The notes beneath the pieces were generated by a model. The model did no database searches. It worked only from the letters and a program-made list of their open reading frames with translations, and had not been told where the DNA came from. Positions 8,898 through 17,051 of a stretch of DNA of 64,000 nt are shown one piece after another. The translations under genes and the position numbers were made by a program. The stretch comes from Cryobacterium glucosi (GTDB taxonomy: Bacteria; Actinomycetota; Actinomycetes; Actinomycetales; Microbacteriaceae): contig NZ_SOFS01000017.1 in assembly GCF_004402235.1 (NCBI RefSeq), forward strand, positions 1 through 64,000, in the 5' to 3' direction. Numbering within the stretch: the stretch's first letter is position 1; each line of letters starts with the position of its first letter.

Positions 8898-8944
8898 GAC
8901 CGGTAGCAGGGCGGCGGCCGAGGGCCCGAGTCCCGCTACCGGTC
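8898..8944. terminator. bidirectional terminator-like stem-loop
   Basis: GACCGGTAGC (8898-8907) and GCTACCGGTC (8935-8944) pair perfectly and the sequence between is also GC-rich. It lies in the 67-bp gap between the convergent rhamnosidase and LacI genes. Confidence 0.65.
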
Positions 8945-8953
8945 GCTTGGGGG

Positions 8954-10006
8954 CTATCGACCGATTGTGCTCTCGCGGGCAATCAGCGACGGTTCGAGGA
9001 TGATCCGTCGATGAGTGTGCGTCTCCGGAGAACGGATTTCCTCAAGCAGGAGCTGCGTCGCCACTCGTCCCATCTCGAATCCCGGCTGACTGAGCGTCGA
9101 GATCGGAATATGGCTGTCCCAGGCGGAACGGTTGTTGTCATAGCCGATGAGGGCGATCTGTTCGGGTACTCGAATGTCCGTCTCTGACAAGATCGATTGC
9201 ATGATCCCGAGAGCGAGAAGGTCGGCCGCTGCAATGATCCCGTCAGGAATCCGAGCACGCGATCGGGAACTGATTGCGTGACCGATTCGACGTCCATCGA
9301 CGACGGTGACTTCACGTGTCGGAAGGTACTCGAGCCGGACAGCCCCATTGGTTTCAGCGACAGCTCGCTTCGCACCCATGTGCCTGTCATGCACGGGCGT
9401 AAGGGTGTCCGGACCGCCCGCGAATACCAGGTTCCGGCGGCCGAGGTCGATCAGATGCTTCGCCGCAAGATAACCACCGTGCTCGTTGTTGGCCATCACG
9501 CAACATGAGTCAGCTGCCTCGAGAGAGTCGTTGAGGAGCACCACCCGTCGGTTGTGCGCCTTGGCCGAATCGATCACGAGGAAGCTGTTCGGGATCGGGG
9601 CGAGCAAGATGCCGGCGACCCGATCTTCGCTGAATAGGTTCATGTATACGGTCTGCTTCGAATCCTTCAGATCGGAATTGGCCAACAGGACAGTCATTCC
9701 CGCTTTCTCCGCTTCGTCCTCAGCGCCGCGGGCCATGTCCAGGAAGAAGGAGTTGCTGAGGTCGATGATGACGAAGCCAATAGTGTTGCTCGTCCCCGCA
9801 GCGAGGGCTCGAGCGGCTCGATTCCTGACGAACCCCAACTCATCGATCGCGGCCTGAACCTTGACCCTGGTAGCTTCAGTGACCTTATGCGGCTGGTTGA
9901 GCACGTTCGAGACGGTGCCGATAGCGACGCCCGCTCTCTCGGCGACATCACTGATATTCGGCACCGTCGAACGGCCGCCTGGGCCACGGGCATTCTCCGT
10001 TGACAT
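8954..10006 (-). CDS. LacI-family transcriptional regulator
   Basis: A 350-residue LacI/GalR regulator. The helix-turn-helix and hinge are at about residues 16-70 (NISDVAERAGVAIGTVSNVLNQP, then AARALAAG), followed by a periplasmic-binding-like sugar domain with IIAAADLLALGIMQ and LIGYDNN. It is convergent with the rhamnosidase gene and upstream of nothing else, so it is probably a dedicated regulator of the rhamnoside locus. Likely targets are the TGAA-N4-TTCA sites at 2967 and 11177. Which of the two LacI proteins here binds which site is not decidable from sequence. Confidence 0.9.
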   Translation of the reverse strand: MSTENARGPGGRSTVPNISDVAERAGVAIGTVSNVLNQPHKVTEATRVKVQAAIDELGFVRNRAARALAAGTSNTIGFVIIDLSNSFFLDMARGAEDEAEKAGMTVLLANSDLKDSKQTVYMNLFSEDRVAGILLAPIPNSFLVIDSAKAHNRRVVLLNDSLEAADSCCVMANNEHGGYLAAKHLIDLGRRNLVFAGGPDTLTPVHDRHMGAKRAVAETNGAVRLEYLPTREVTVVDGRRIGHAISSRSRARIPDGIIAAADLLALGIMQSILSETDIRVPEQIALIGYDNNRSAWDSHIPISTLSQPGFEMGRVATQLLLEEIRSPETHTHRRIILEPSLIARESTIGR

Positions 10007-10109
10007 GGTGCCCTTTCCGACTTGAGCGACTCCTGACTACAAATTTAGGCCATTGACCAGTCGGCTATATCGCTCGTTGGCCCGTGTCCGGGTGCGCGGC
10101 CGGCGAGCA

Positions 10110-11084
10110 CTACGTGCTGGAGCGTCGGATGACCTGATGGGTGGTGGGGAGGCGCAGAACCATCGAAGGACCTCGACCGGCGATGATGCTCACTAGGTTG
10201 ACAACGGTCTCTCGGACGAAATCACCTAGGTCGGCGTCTACGGACGTCAGCGCGGGGACGCTGAATTGACCCGCTCCTGCATTGTCTGCACCAATCACCG
10301 CTACACGAGCGGGTACCGGGACGTTGCGATCGTGAAGAGCCCCGAGCATTGCCAATGCCACATCGTCGTTGAACGCGCAAACCCCCACGCGAGAACTGGA
10401 CAGAGCTAGGAGCTCATCGACAGCAGCGCGTCCCCCGCTTCGTTCGGCCGGCCATGTAATCGTTGTCGGGGTGCGCGCCCCGGCTGAGCGTGCCGCATGA
10501 AGTAAACGTTCCGATCGAAGATGCGAGATGCGCGAGAGCGCAAGCTCCGCGGGAGCTGCATAGACCAGCTCTGTGAAGCCCCGGGCCAGAAGGTGATTGA
10601 CCTGCGCTGTAGCGACGGCGCTCAGATATTCGTCTCGACCCGGCAGAAGCGGAAGGACCGGAACCGAGAAACCGGATGCGAGAACGTCGAATTCCAGATC
10701 ATCCACTGTCGGTGCCGTCAGGACGGCGGCGGGAGTGAGCTCACCGACGGGTCGGGCCGTTCCGGCGATCGCCAGCTGCCACACCAGGCTGAATCCTTGA
10801 AAAGCCAGTTCAACGGCCAAGTTCTCTACCAGGGTCGCCATTCGCGCATTGGAGCCGCTCGCAGCCGAGGAAAGCAACAGAATCGTCTTGCTCTTGCCGC
10901 CGCGGAGGCTACGCGCAGCGGCAGATGGTTGATACCCCAAGCGCTTCGACACCTGAATGACCAATTGCCGAGTGGCAGCAGCAACGGGCGCAGACGGATC
11001 CCCATTCAACGCCAGACTGACCGTAGCTCGTGACACGCCGGCCTCGCGTGCAACATCCACGGTGGTAACGCGCCCGCGAGACAT
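10110..11084 (-). CDS. LacI-family transcriptional regulator (second)
   Basis: A LacI/GalR regulator of about 324 residues when started at the ATG at 11084 (MSRGRVTTVDVAREAGVSRA). Longer starts at 11108 or 11147 are possible, but the last would run into the divergent promoter. The helix-turn-helix is TVDVAREAGVSRATVSLAL with hinge AARSLRG. The effector domain is more divergent than in its neighbour (few of the usual sugar-contact motifs, though CAFNDDVALAMLGAL and AVIGADNAG remain). It diverges from the GH43-like gene, with an operator-overlapped promoter between them, so it may control that gene and itself. Confidence 0.85.
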   Translation of the reverse strand: MSRGRVTTVDVAREAGVSRATVSLALNGDPSAPVAAATRQLVIQVSKRLGYQPSAAARSLRGGKSKTILLLSSAASGSNARMATLVENLAVELAFQGFSLVWQLAIAGTARPVGELTPAAVLTAPTVDDLEFDVLASGFSVPVLPLLPGRDEYLSAVATAQVNHLLARGFTELVYAAPAELALSRISHLRSERLLHAARSAGARTPTTITWPAERSGGRAAVDELLALSSSRVGVCAFNDDVALAMLGALHDRNVPVPARVAVIGADNAGAGQFSVPALTSVDADLGDFVRETVVNLVSIIAGRGPSMVLRLPTTHQVIRRSST

Positions 11085-11140
11085 GCGCCCGCCCCTGACC
11101 TCTTCCATAGCTCGAGGATACCGGCACAAGCCGAGACCGT

Positions 11141-11188
11141 TTGACACGTGTAGATCTTACCCTCTAGAGTACCAATTGAAACGCTTCA
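11141..11188 (+). promoter_or_regulatory. promoter with LacI-type operator for the GH43-like gene
   Basis: TTGACA (11141-11146) and TAGAGT (11165-11170) are 18 bp apart, and TGAAACGCTTCA (11177-11188) lies 6 bp beyond the -10. The operator differs from that at 2967-2978 by a single base, and the promoter has the same -10 hexamer and spacing, so both transcription units should answer to the same repressor. Confidence 0.6.
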
Positions 11189-11235
11189 CATATTGTGAAG
11201 CTGACTTGGCCGCGACAACGAAGGGCGCCCACGCA

Positions 11236-12288
11236 ATGAAGTTCTCTGAGGATGTAATCCGGCCGGGCCGACCGTGGCTCGACACGTCCGGCAACCGGAT
11301 CCAGGCTCACGGCGGCTCTGTCATTGCAGTCGACGGTGTGTTCTATTGGTACGGCGAGAACAAAGAGTTCACCGTCAATGGCGGCAGCATCTGGCACTGG
11401 GGCGTGCGCTGCTACTCGTCGACCGACTTGCATAACTGGGAAGATCGAGGGCTCATCATCCCTCCCGTCGAAGATGATGCAGACTCACCCCTGCATCCGT
11501 CGCAGTACCTGGACCGGCCCCACATCATTTACAACGAACAAACCAAGAAGTTCGTGTGCTGGGTCAAGGTAATGACCAAGGGATCAGTCCAGCGCTCCAC
11601 TGTTCTCGTCGCCGACTCGATCCTCGGCCCCTACGAGATCGTTCGCACGTGGCTGCGCCCGCTGAGCATGAATGCCGGCGACTTCGACCTTGTCGTAGAC
11701 CCTCACGACGGGAAGGCCTATTGCTACTTTGAGCGCGTGCACTCAGAAATGATTGTCGCCGATCTCACGGACGACTACACCGACGTCACCGGTTACTACT
11801 CCACGCATTTTCCTCAACCACAGCCCCCGTTCGTGCGTGAAGCCCCCTCCCACTTTCGGCGAGGGGGGAAGCACTACCTGATTACATCCGGGACGACCGG
11901 GTATTACCCGAATCCCTCGGAGGTGGCCGTTGCCCCGAGCTACCACGGGCCGTACTCGATTCTTGGCGATCCGCACCCGTCTGATGAGAGTCACACTTCG
12001 TTTCACGCCCAGATTTCGTCAGTCTTCAAGCATCCGGGGAAGAAGGATCTCTACATCGCGCTCGGAGACCGTTGGCTCCCGGGCTACCTGGACGACAGCT
12101 CGCGCGCGGTCACCGAATTCACGAAGCACTTCGCTCCTGGAAACGACGGCGACAAGCCAATGGACGAGTTTGCCATGGTCGATACCGCCATCGCCGATTA
12201 CGTCTGGCTTCCGCTTCGATTCGAAGGCGAGAAGGCCTTCATCGACTGGCGGGATGAATGGAGCGTCGACGAGTTTGAGGACATGTAG
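11236..12288 (+). CDS. GH43-like five-bladed beta-propeller glycosidase
   Basis: A 350-residue protein related to family 43 glycosidases of the exo-beta-1,3-galactanase/arabinanase-like type. Features include QAHGGSVIAVDGVFYWYGENK near residue 17, CYSSTDLHNWEDRG, LDRPHIIYNEQTKKFVCW, the MNAGDFDLVVDPHDGKAYCYFE region and a C-terminal YIALGDRW...YVWLPLRFEG, all typical blade motifs. No signal peptide is present, so it would be cytoplasmic. The ATG at 11236 is chosen because the protein begins there; upstream in-frame sequence overlaps the promoter and operator. It is transcribed alone and ends before a strong terminator. Substrate is uncertain; a galactan or arabinan side chain of rhamnogalacturonan would fit the context. 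Confidence 0.82.
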   Translation: MKFSEDVIRPGRPWLDTSGNRIQAHGGSVIAVDGVFYWYGENKEFTVNGGSIWHWGVRCYSSTDLHNWEDRGLIIPPVEDDADSPLHPSQYLDRPHIIYNEQTKKFVCWVKVMTKGSVQRSTVLVADSILGPYEIVRTWLRPLSMNAGDFDLVVDPHDGKAYCYFERVHSEMIVADLTDDYTDVTGYYSTHFPQPQPPFVREAPSHFRRGGKHYLITSGTTGYYPNPSEVAVAPSYHGPYSILGDPHPSDESHTSFHAQISSVFKHPGKKDLYIALGDRWLPGYLDDSSRAVTEFTKHFAPGNDGDKPMDEFAMVDTAIADYVWLPLRFEGEKAFIDWRDEWSVDEFEDM

Positions 12289-12372
12289 TCGGAACGCGGT
12301 CTTCTCGTGCGGTCACGCGTGAAGCGTGTGTCGCTCGAATCGCGCAACCGATCGCGTCCACATCTGTCGTGA

Positions 12373-12438
12373 CCGCCACAGTCAAACCCCCTGAATCCCT
12401 TGTAGCAACTGGGAATCAGGGGGTTTTTATTGCCTGGA
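12373..12438 (+). terminator. terminator; repeat copy B
   Basis: CCCCCTGAATCCC (12387-12399) pairs with GGGAATCAGGGGG (12411-12423) with one mismatch and is followed by TTTTTA, a good intrinsic terminator for the GH43-like gene. The block as a whole, including the unpaired leader CCGCCACAGTCAAAC, matches repeat copy A at 1273-1336. Confidence 0.75.
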
Positions 12439-12647
12439 TTCGGGGTTTGCCCACATCTGAAGCCTTCTTTGCCTGATTGAGCGCGATTCCCTCATTCACA
12501 TGAGGCGACGAGTTAAAGCCCACTCGGCCACCCTGATCACCCCCCCCTCGCGGTGTGCGAGTGCGGGGGCCGGGGAGCGTCTCGCGCCGGCTTCAGTGGG
12601 CGACGTCGGGGCGCTGGGGGTCCGGCGCGGAGTTGCGCCCGCGCATA

Positions 12648-12679
12648 AATGAGCGTAGTCATTAATGAGTCAACTCATT
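12648..12679. promoter_or_regulatory. two abutting 16-bp palindromes, TetR operators
   Basis: AATGAGCGTAGTCATT (12648-12663) and AATGAGTCAACTCATT (12664-12679) lie end to end, each with inverted arms; the second has 7-bp perfect arms. They directly precede the ribosome site of the TetR gene, so the regulator probably represses its own operon with oleate hydratase. Confidence 0.7.
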
Positions 12680-12688
12680 GGAGGCGTC

Positions 12689-13372
12689 ATGGTCGGTCTG
12701 CCGGAGTACACGGACGCGAAACGTACCCCTTTCCGAGGCCGCCGCGAACGAAGCATGCAGGACAAGCAGTTGCGGATCTTCGCGGCCGCAGCCGCTCTCT
12801 TCGCCGAGCGCGGGTTCGACGCGGTGGGGACGCAGGAGATCGCCGAACGCGCCGACGTGGCTGTCGGCACGGTGTTCCGGTACGCCTCGTCCAAGGCTGA
12901 GCTGCTGCTCATGGTCTACAACGGCGAACTGCGCGATGCGATCAACACCGGCGTGCGGGCCGCGGCCGTGGCCGCAGACCCGGTCGAATCGGTGAACGCG
13001 CTCGTCCAGGCCGTGCTGGAGAGCTCGGCGTGCAACCCTGCCACCGTCGTCGCCTACCAGCGTGAGCTGCTGTTCGGTTCGGCCACCGACGAGCACCGGA
13101 CCGCGGGCCTCGCGCTCGTCGGCGAGCTCGAGGACGCGATCGCGTCCCGCCTCGCTACGGCGGCCCGGTCAGCCGGGGTCGATGGCGAGCCGGTCCTGCG
13201 CGAGGGACAGCGCGCCGCCCGCACAGTCTTCGCGGCGCTGTCGCTCCTGCTCGCTGGGCCGTCCACGGGCGCGCATCCCGGAGCGGACCCCGTCGAAGAG
13301 CTTCGAGGGCAGGTCACGCAGATCGTGCGCGGCTTCCTCGCCACGTTGCCATCAACCATCGAAACATACTAA
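12689..13372 (+). CDS. TetR-family repressor of oleate hydratase operon
   Basis: A 227-residue TetR/AcrR regulator. The DNA-binding domain is near residues 22-66 (RIFAAAAALFAERGFDAVGTQEIAERADVAVGTVFRYASSKAEL), followed by an alpha-helical ligand domain. The ATG at 12689 is chosen because GGAGG lies 4 bases upstream; an ATG at 12665 falls inside the operator. The oleate hydratase gene starts 11 bp after the stop codon, so the two are one operon. A fatty acid is the natural guess for the inducer; that is inference. Confidence 0.9.
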   Translation: MVGLPEYTDAKRTPFRGRRERSMQDKQLRIFAAAAALFAERGFDAVGTQEIAERADVAVGTVFRYASSKAELLLMVYNGELRDAINTGVRAAAVAADPVESVNALVQAVLESSACNPATVVAYQRELLFGSATDEHRTAGLALVGELEDAIASRLATAARSAGVDGEPVLREGQRAARTVFAALSLLLAGPSTGAHPGADPVEELRGQVTQIVRGFLATLPSTIETY

Positions 13373-13383
13373 GGAGACTGACT

Positions 13384-15147
13384 ATGTATTACAGCAGCGG
13401 CACTATGGAGGCGTTCGCGCGTCCCCGCAAGCCTGAAGGGGTCGAGAACAAGACCGCGTGGTTCGTCGGCGCCGGCCTGGCGTCGATGGCCTCGGCGGCG
13501 TTCATGATCCGCGACGGACAGATGGACGGGTCGAAGATCACCATCCTCGAACGGCTGAAGCTGCCCGGCGGGGCTCTGGACGGGATCGATGAGCCCAAGA
13601 AGGGCTTCGTGATCCGCGGCGGCCGTGAGGTGGACGACCACTACGAGTGCCTGTGGGACCTGTACCGCTCGATCCCCTCGATCGAGGTCGACGGCGCTTC
13701 TGTGCTCGACGAGTTCTACTGGCTGAACAAGGACGACCCGAACTTCTCGCTGCAGCGGGCCACCGTCGAGCAGGGCAAGGACGCCGGCACCGGCACCCTC
13801 TTCACTCTCTCGAAGCAGGCGCAGAAGGAGCTCACCGGGCTCTTCCTGGCCACCCGTGAGTCGCTGGAGAACAAGCGGATCAACGAGGTCTTCGGCACGG
13901 AGTTCTTCGCCAGCAACTTCTGGATGTACTGGCGCACCATGTTCGCCTTCGAGGAGTGGCACTCTGCGCTGGAGATGAAGTTGTACGTGCACCGCTTCGT
14001 CCACCACATCAGCGGCATGCCGGACTTCGCCAACGTGCGGTTCTTCAAGTACAACCAGTACGAGTCGATGGTGCTGCCGCTGTACCGATGGCTGCTCGAC
14101 CAGGGAGTGACGTTCCAGTTCGACACCGAGGTCACCGACATCGACTTCGCGATCACGGCCGACCGAAAGCAGGCCACCGCGATCCACTGGATCCGCGAGG
14201 GTGTCGTCGGTGGCGTCGAGCTCGGCGAGAACGACCTGGTGCTCGCCACCATCGGCTCTCTCACCGAGAACTCCGACAACGGCGACCAGCACACCGCGGC
14301 GAAGCTCGACGAGGGACCGGCCCCGGCCTGGGACCTCTGGCGGCGGTTGGCCGCCAAGGACCCGTCATTCGGGCACCCGGACGTGTTCGGCGCACACATC
14401 CAGGAGAGCAAGTGGCAGTCGGCCACCGTCACCACGCTCGACACGCGCATCCCCGCCTACATCGAGAAGATCGCCAAGCGTTCGCCGTTCGGCGGCAAGA
14501 CCGTCACCGGAGGGATCGTCACGGCCCAGGACTCCGCCTGGCTGCTCAGCTGGACAGTCAACCGCCAGCCGCACTTCAAGAAGCAACCCGAGGACCAGAT
14601 TGTGGTCTGGGTGTACTCGCTATTGGTCGACGTCCCCGGCGACTACGTGAAGAAGTCGATGCAGGAATGCACCGGCGAGGAGATCACCCAGGAGTGGCTT
14701 TACCACATGGGTGTCCCCGTGGCCGACATCCCCGAGCTCGCGGCGAATGGTGCCACCTGCGTGCCGGTGATGATGCCCTACGTCACGGCGTTCTTCATGC
14801 CCCGGCAGGCGGGTGACCGGCCCGACGTGGTCCCGGCCGGCGCCGTCAACTTCGCGTTCCTCGGCCAGTTCGCCGAGACACCCTCCCGGGACACGATCTT
14901 CACCATCGAGTACTCGGTGCGCACCGCGATGGAGGCGACCTACCAACTGCTCGGCATCGACAGAGGCGTGCCGGAGGTCTTCAACTCCACCTACGACGTG
15001 CGTACGCTGCTCGCCGCCGCCAGCCTGCTGCGTGACGGCAAGGAGATCGAGGTGCCCGGCTCAGCCATGGTCCGTGATCTGCTGATGAAGCAGATCAAGA
15101 ACACCGAGATCGGCGAGCTGCTGAAGGAGTACGGCCTGCTGACCTGA
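13384..15147 (+). CDS. ohyA: oleate hydratase
   Basis: A 587-residue FAD-dependent oleate hydratase that adds water to the cis-9 double bond of oleic acid to give 10-hydroxystearic acid. The FAD-binding GAGLAS motif is at residues 29-34, followed by RGGREVDDHYECLWDL, DEFYWLNK and the C-terminal RDTIFTIEYSVRTAMEATYQLL, all characteristic of the OhyA/MCRA family. Length is normal. AAGGAG precedes the start. It is the second gene of an operon with a TetR repressor. Such enzymes detoxify unsaturated host or environmental fatty acids or feed them into metabolism. Confidence 0.95.
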   Translation: MYYSSGTMEAFARPRKPEGVENKTAWFVGAGLASMASAAFMIRDGQMDGSKITILERLKLPGGALDGIDEPKKGFVIRGGREVDDHYECLWDLYRSIPSIEVDGASVLDEFYWLNKDDPNFSLQRATVEQGKDAGTGTLFTLSKQAQKELTGLFLATRESLENKRINEVFGTEFFASNFWMYWRTMFAFEEWHSALEMKLYVHRFVHHISGMPDFANVRFFKYNQYESMVLPLYRWLLDQGVTFQFDTEVTDIDFAITADRKQATAIHWIREGVVGGVELGENDLVLATIGSLTENSDNGDQHTAAKLDEGPAPAWDLWRRLAAKDPSFGHPDVFGAHIQESKWQSATVTTLDTRIPAYIEKIAKRSPFGGKTVTGGIVTAQDSAWLLSWTVNRQPHFKKQPEDQIVVWVYSLLVDVPGDYVKKSMQECTGEEITQEWLYHMGVPVADIPELAANGATCVPVMMPYVTAFFMPRQAGDRPDVVPAGAVNFAFLGQFAETPSRDTIFTIEYSVRTAMEATYQLLGIDRGVPEVFNSTYDVRTLLAAASLLRDGKEIEVPGSAMVRDLLMKQIKNTEIGELLKEYGLLT

Positions 15148-15168
15148 CCGAGCCGGCGAACCATGCGC

Positions 15169-15197
15169 GGGGCCCGGGACACGACGTCCCGGGCCCC
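15169..15197 (+). terminator. terminator after ohyA
   Basis: GGGGCCCGGGAC (15169-15180) and GTCCCGGGCCCC (15186-15197) form a perfect 12-bp stem with a 5-base loop. No T-run follows. Confidence 0.7.
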
Positions 15198-15387
15198 GTC
15201 GCGTTGGCCGATCTGGGGCTCATTGACGAGCACGAGTTCGTTGTTCAGCCGGTCCGTGCGCACCCAAGATACACAACTGGGAATGTATTTGGCGGATGAG
15301 CGGTTACAGTCATCGTTACGCAGAACATACATAACCAGTCATGCAGTCAAACCGCTCGGCTCCCCGGGCAGAGGAAAGGAACCGACG

Positions 15388-16578
15388 ATGCAGTTCGGCA
15401 TCTTCGCGGTCAGCGATATCACCCAGGATCCCACCACCGGATACACGCCCAGCGAGGCCGAGCGCATCGAAGCGTCGGTGAAGATCGCCGTCAAGGCTGA
15501 GGAAGTCGGCCTCGACGTCTTCGCGATGGGCGAGCACCACAACGCCCCGTTCTTCTCCTCATCGCCCGTGACCCTGCTCGCTCACATCGCGGCGCTCACC
15601 CACCGGATCATCCTGTCGACGTCGACGACCCTGATCACGACCAACGACCCGGTGCGCATCGCCGAGGAATACGCGATGGCCCAGCATCTGGCCAAGGGCC
15701 GTCTGGACATCACCCTCGGCCGCGGCAACACCGTCCCCGTCTACCCGTGGTTCGGCAAGGACATTCGTCAGGGATTGCCGCTTGCCCTGGAAAACTACAA
15801 CCTGTTGCACCGCCTGTGGTCCGAGGACGTCGTCGACTGGGAGGGAACGTTCCGCACTCCGCTCCAGGGATTCACCTCGACCCCGCGGCCTCTGGATGAC
15901 GTGGCCCCGTTCGTCTGGCACGGCTCCATTCGCACCCCCGAGATCGCGGAGCAGGCGGCGTACTACGGCAATGGCTTCTTCGCGAACAACCTGTTCGCGC
16001 CCAACGGCCATTTCAAGCCGCTCGTCGACTTCTACCGCAAGCGCTTCGCCCACTACGGCCACGGCACGGAGGAACAGGCCATCGTCGGTCTCGGCGGTCA
16101 GGCCTTCATCGCCCACCGCTCCCAGGACGCCTTCGACGCCTACCGTCCCTACTTCAACAGCGCTCCCGTCTACGATCACAGCAACTCCCTCGAGCAGTGG
16201 GCCGAGGCTTCACCGCTCAGTGTCGGCAGCCCGCAGCAGATCATCGACAAGACGCTCGAGTTCCGTGACATGTTCGGCGACTACCAGCGCCAGTTGTGGC
16301 TGATGGACCACGCCGGGCTCCCGTTGGGGATGGTGCTCGACCAGCTCGAACTCCTCGGTTCCGAAGTCGTCCCCGTGCTCCGCAAGGAAATGGCCGCACG
16401 CCGGTCTCCCGGCGCCGCAGAGGCGCCCACCCACGAGAGCCGGGTCCGGGCGAAGTACGGCGATGCCGAACCGCGCCAGCCCCGCCCGAACGCCAACCGC
16501 GGCGACAACGTCACCGGCACGTCGCCCTACCAGGACAGCGACCCCGAGCGTCCCGCCAACTACCCTGTGCTGCTGTGA
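15388..16578 (+). CDS. LLM-class flavin-dependent oxidoreductase (CE1758 type)
   Basis: A 396-residue luciferase-like monooxygenase with a TIM-barrel fold. Typical stretches are MQFGIFAVSDI at the start, VFAMGEHHNAPFFSSSP, LSTSTTLITTNDPVRIAEEYAMAQHLAKGRLDITLGRGNT and the HGSIRTPEIAEQAAYYGNGFF segment. The extended C-terminus (about residue 340 onward: RRSPGAAEAPTHESRV and YPVLL) matches the CE1758 subgroup. The ATG at 15388 has GAGGAAAGG upstream. Its stop codon overlaps the GTG of a MarR gene, which in turn overlaps an FMN reductase that should supply reduced flavin. Substrate is unknown. Confidence 0.92.
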   Translation: MQFGIFAVSDITQDPTTGYTPSEAERIEASVKIAVKAEEVGLDVFAMGEHHNAPFFSSSPVTLLAHIAALTHRIILSTSTTLITTNDPVRIAEEYAMAQHLAKGRLDITLGRGNTVPVYPWFGKDIRQGLPLALENYNLLHRLWSEDVVDWEGTFRTPLQGFTSTPRPLDDVAPFVWHGSIRTPEIAEQAAYYGNGFFANNLFAPNGHFKPLVDFYRKRFAHYGHGTEEQAIVGLGGQAFIAHRSQDAFDAYRPYFNSAPVYDHSNSLEQWAEASPLSVGSPQQIIDKTLEFRDMFGDYQRQLWLMDHAGLPLGMVLDQLELLGSEVVPVLRKEMAARRSPGAAEAPTHESRVRAKYGDAEPRQPRPNANRGDNVTGTSPYQDSDPERPANYPVLL

Positions 16579-17051
16579 GCAGCGAGACCCGGTTGGCCAA
16601 CGAAGCCTGGGAAGCGATGTTTCGGGCCCAGGTGGCGCTCCTCCGCACATTCGGCGCAGACGACGTCTGGATCGAGGTCTCCCAGAACGAATACGACGTG
16701 CTCTATACCCTGTCCAAGTCGGCCAACGGGATGAGCATGGTCGAGATCAACCGCGGCATCCTGATGACCCAGGCCGGCATCTCCCGCCTCGTCGCCCGAC
16801 TCGAGACACGCGGACTTCTCGAACGCTGCGCGGACGATCACGATCGCCGGGCCGTCCGGATGATCCTCACACCCGAAGGCGCCCGCATTCAGAAAGTCGT
16901 CGGCCGTCGCCACGCGTCGGCCATCACATCAACCATGACCCGAGCCCTCAGCCGCGAGCAGCTGGAGCAGCTGCGCGACATCTCGCGCACGATCACGTCC
17001 GTGATCCACCCCACGCACACCGACCACGAAAGCCCGCGAATCCACGCATGA
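16575..17051 (+). CDS. MarR-family transcriptional regulator
   Basis: A 158-residue winged-helix regulator. The core reads EYDVLYTLSKSANGMSMVEINRGILMTQAGISRLVARLETRGLLER, then DRRAVRMILTPEGARI, the standard MarR recognition helix and wing. The GTG start overlaps the stop of the upstream monooxygenase by 4 bp and its own stop overlaps the ATG of the FMN reductase by 4 bp, so the three genes are translationally coupled. It probably represses this operon in response to an aromatic or oxidant ligand; the operator was not identified with confidence. Confidence 0.9.
   Translation: MSSETRLANEAWEAMFRAQVALLRTFGADDVWIEVSQNEYDVLYTLSKSANGMSMVEINRGILMTQAGISRLVARLETRGLLERCADDHDRRAVRMILTPEGARIQKVVGRRHASAITSTMTRALSREQLEQLRDISRTITSVIHPTHTDHESPRIHA

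Larger units (their letters stand above)
12289..12688. other. intergenic region with terminator repeat B and TetR operators
   Basis: This 400-bp stretch has no supported gene. It holds terminator-like repeat copy B at 12373-12438, C/G-rich low-complexity sequence near 12540-12580, and the paired palindromes before the TetR gene. It marks the right end of the sugar locus. Confidence 0.55.

Noticed and set aside
6289-8982. Long minus-strand frames opposite the rhamnosidase gene
   Set aside because: They mirror the codon structure of the GH78 gene and have no family motifs.
8954-11084. The two LacI genes as a tandem duplication
   Set aside because: Their effector domains differ strongly; similarity is limited to the DNA-binding region, so a recent duplication is not supported.
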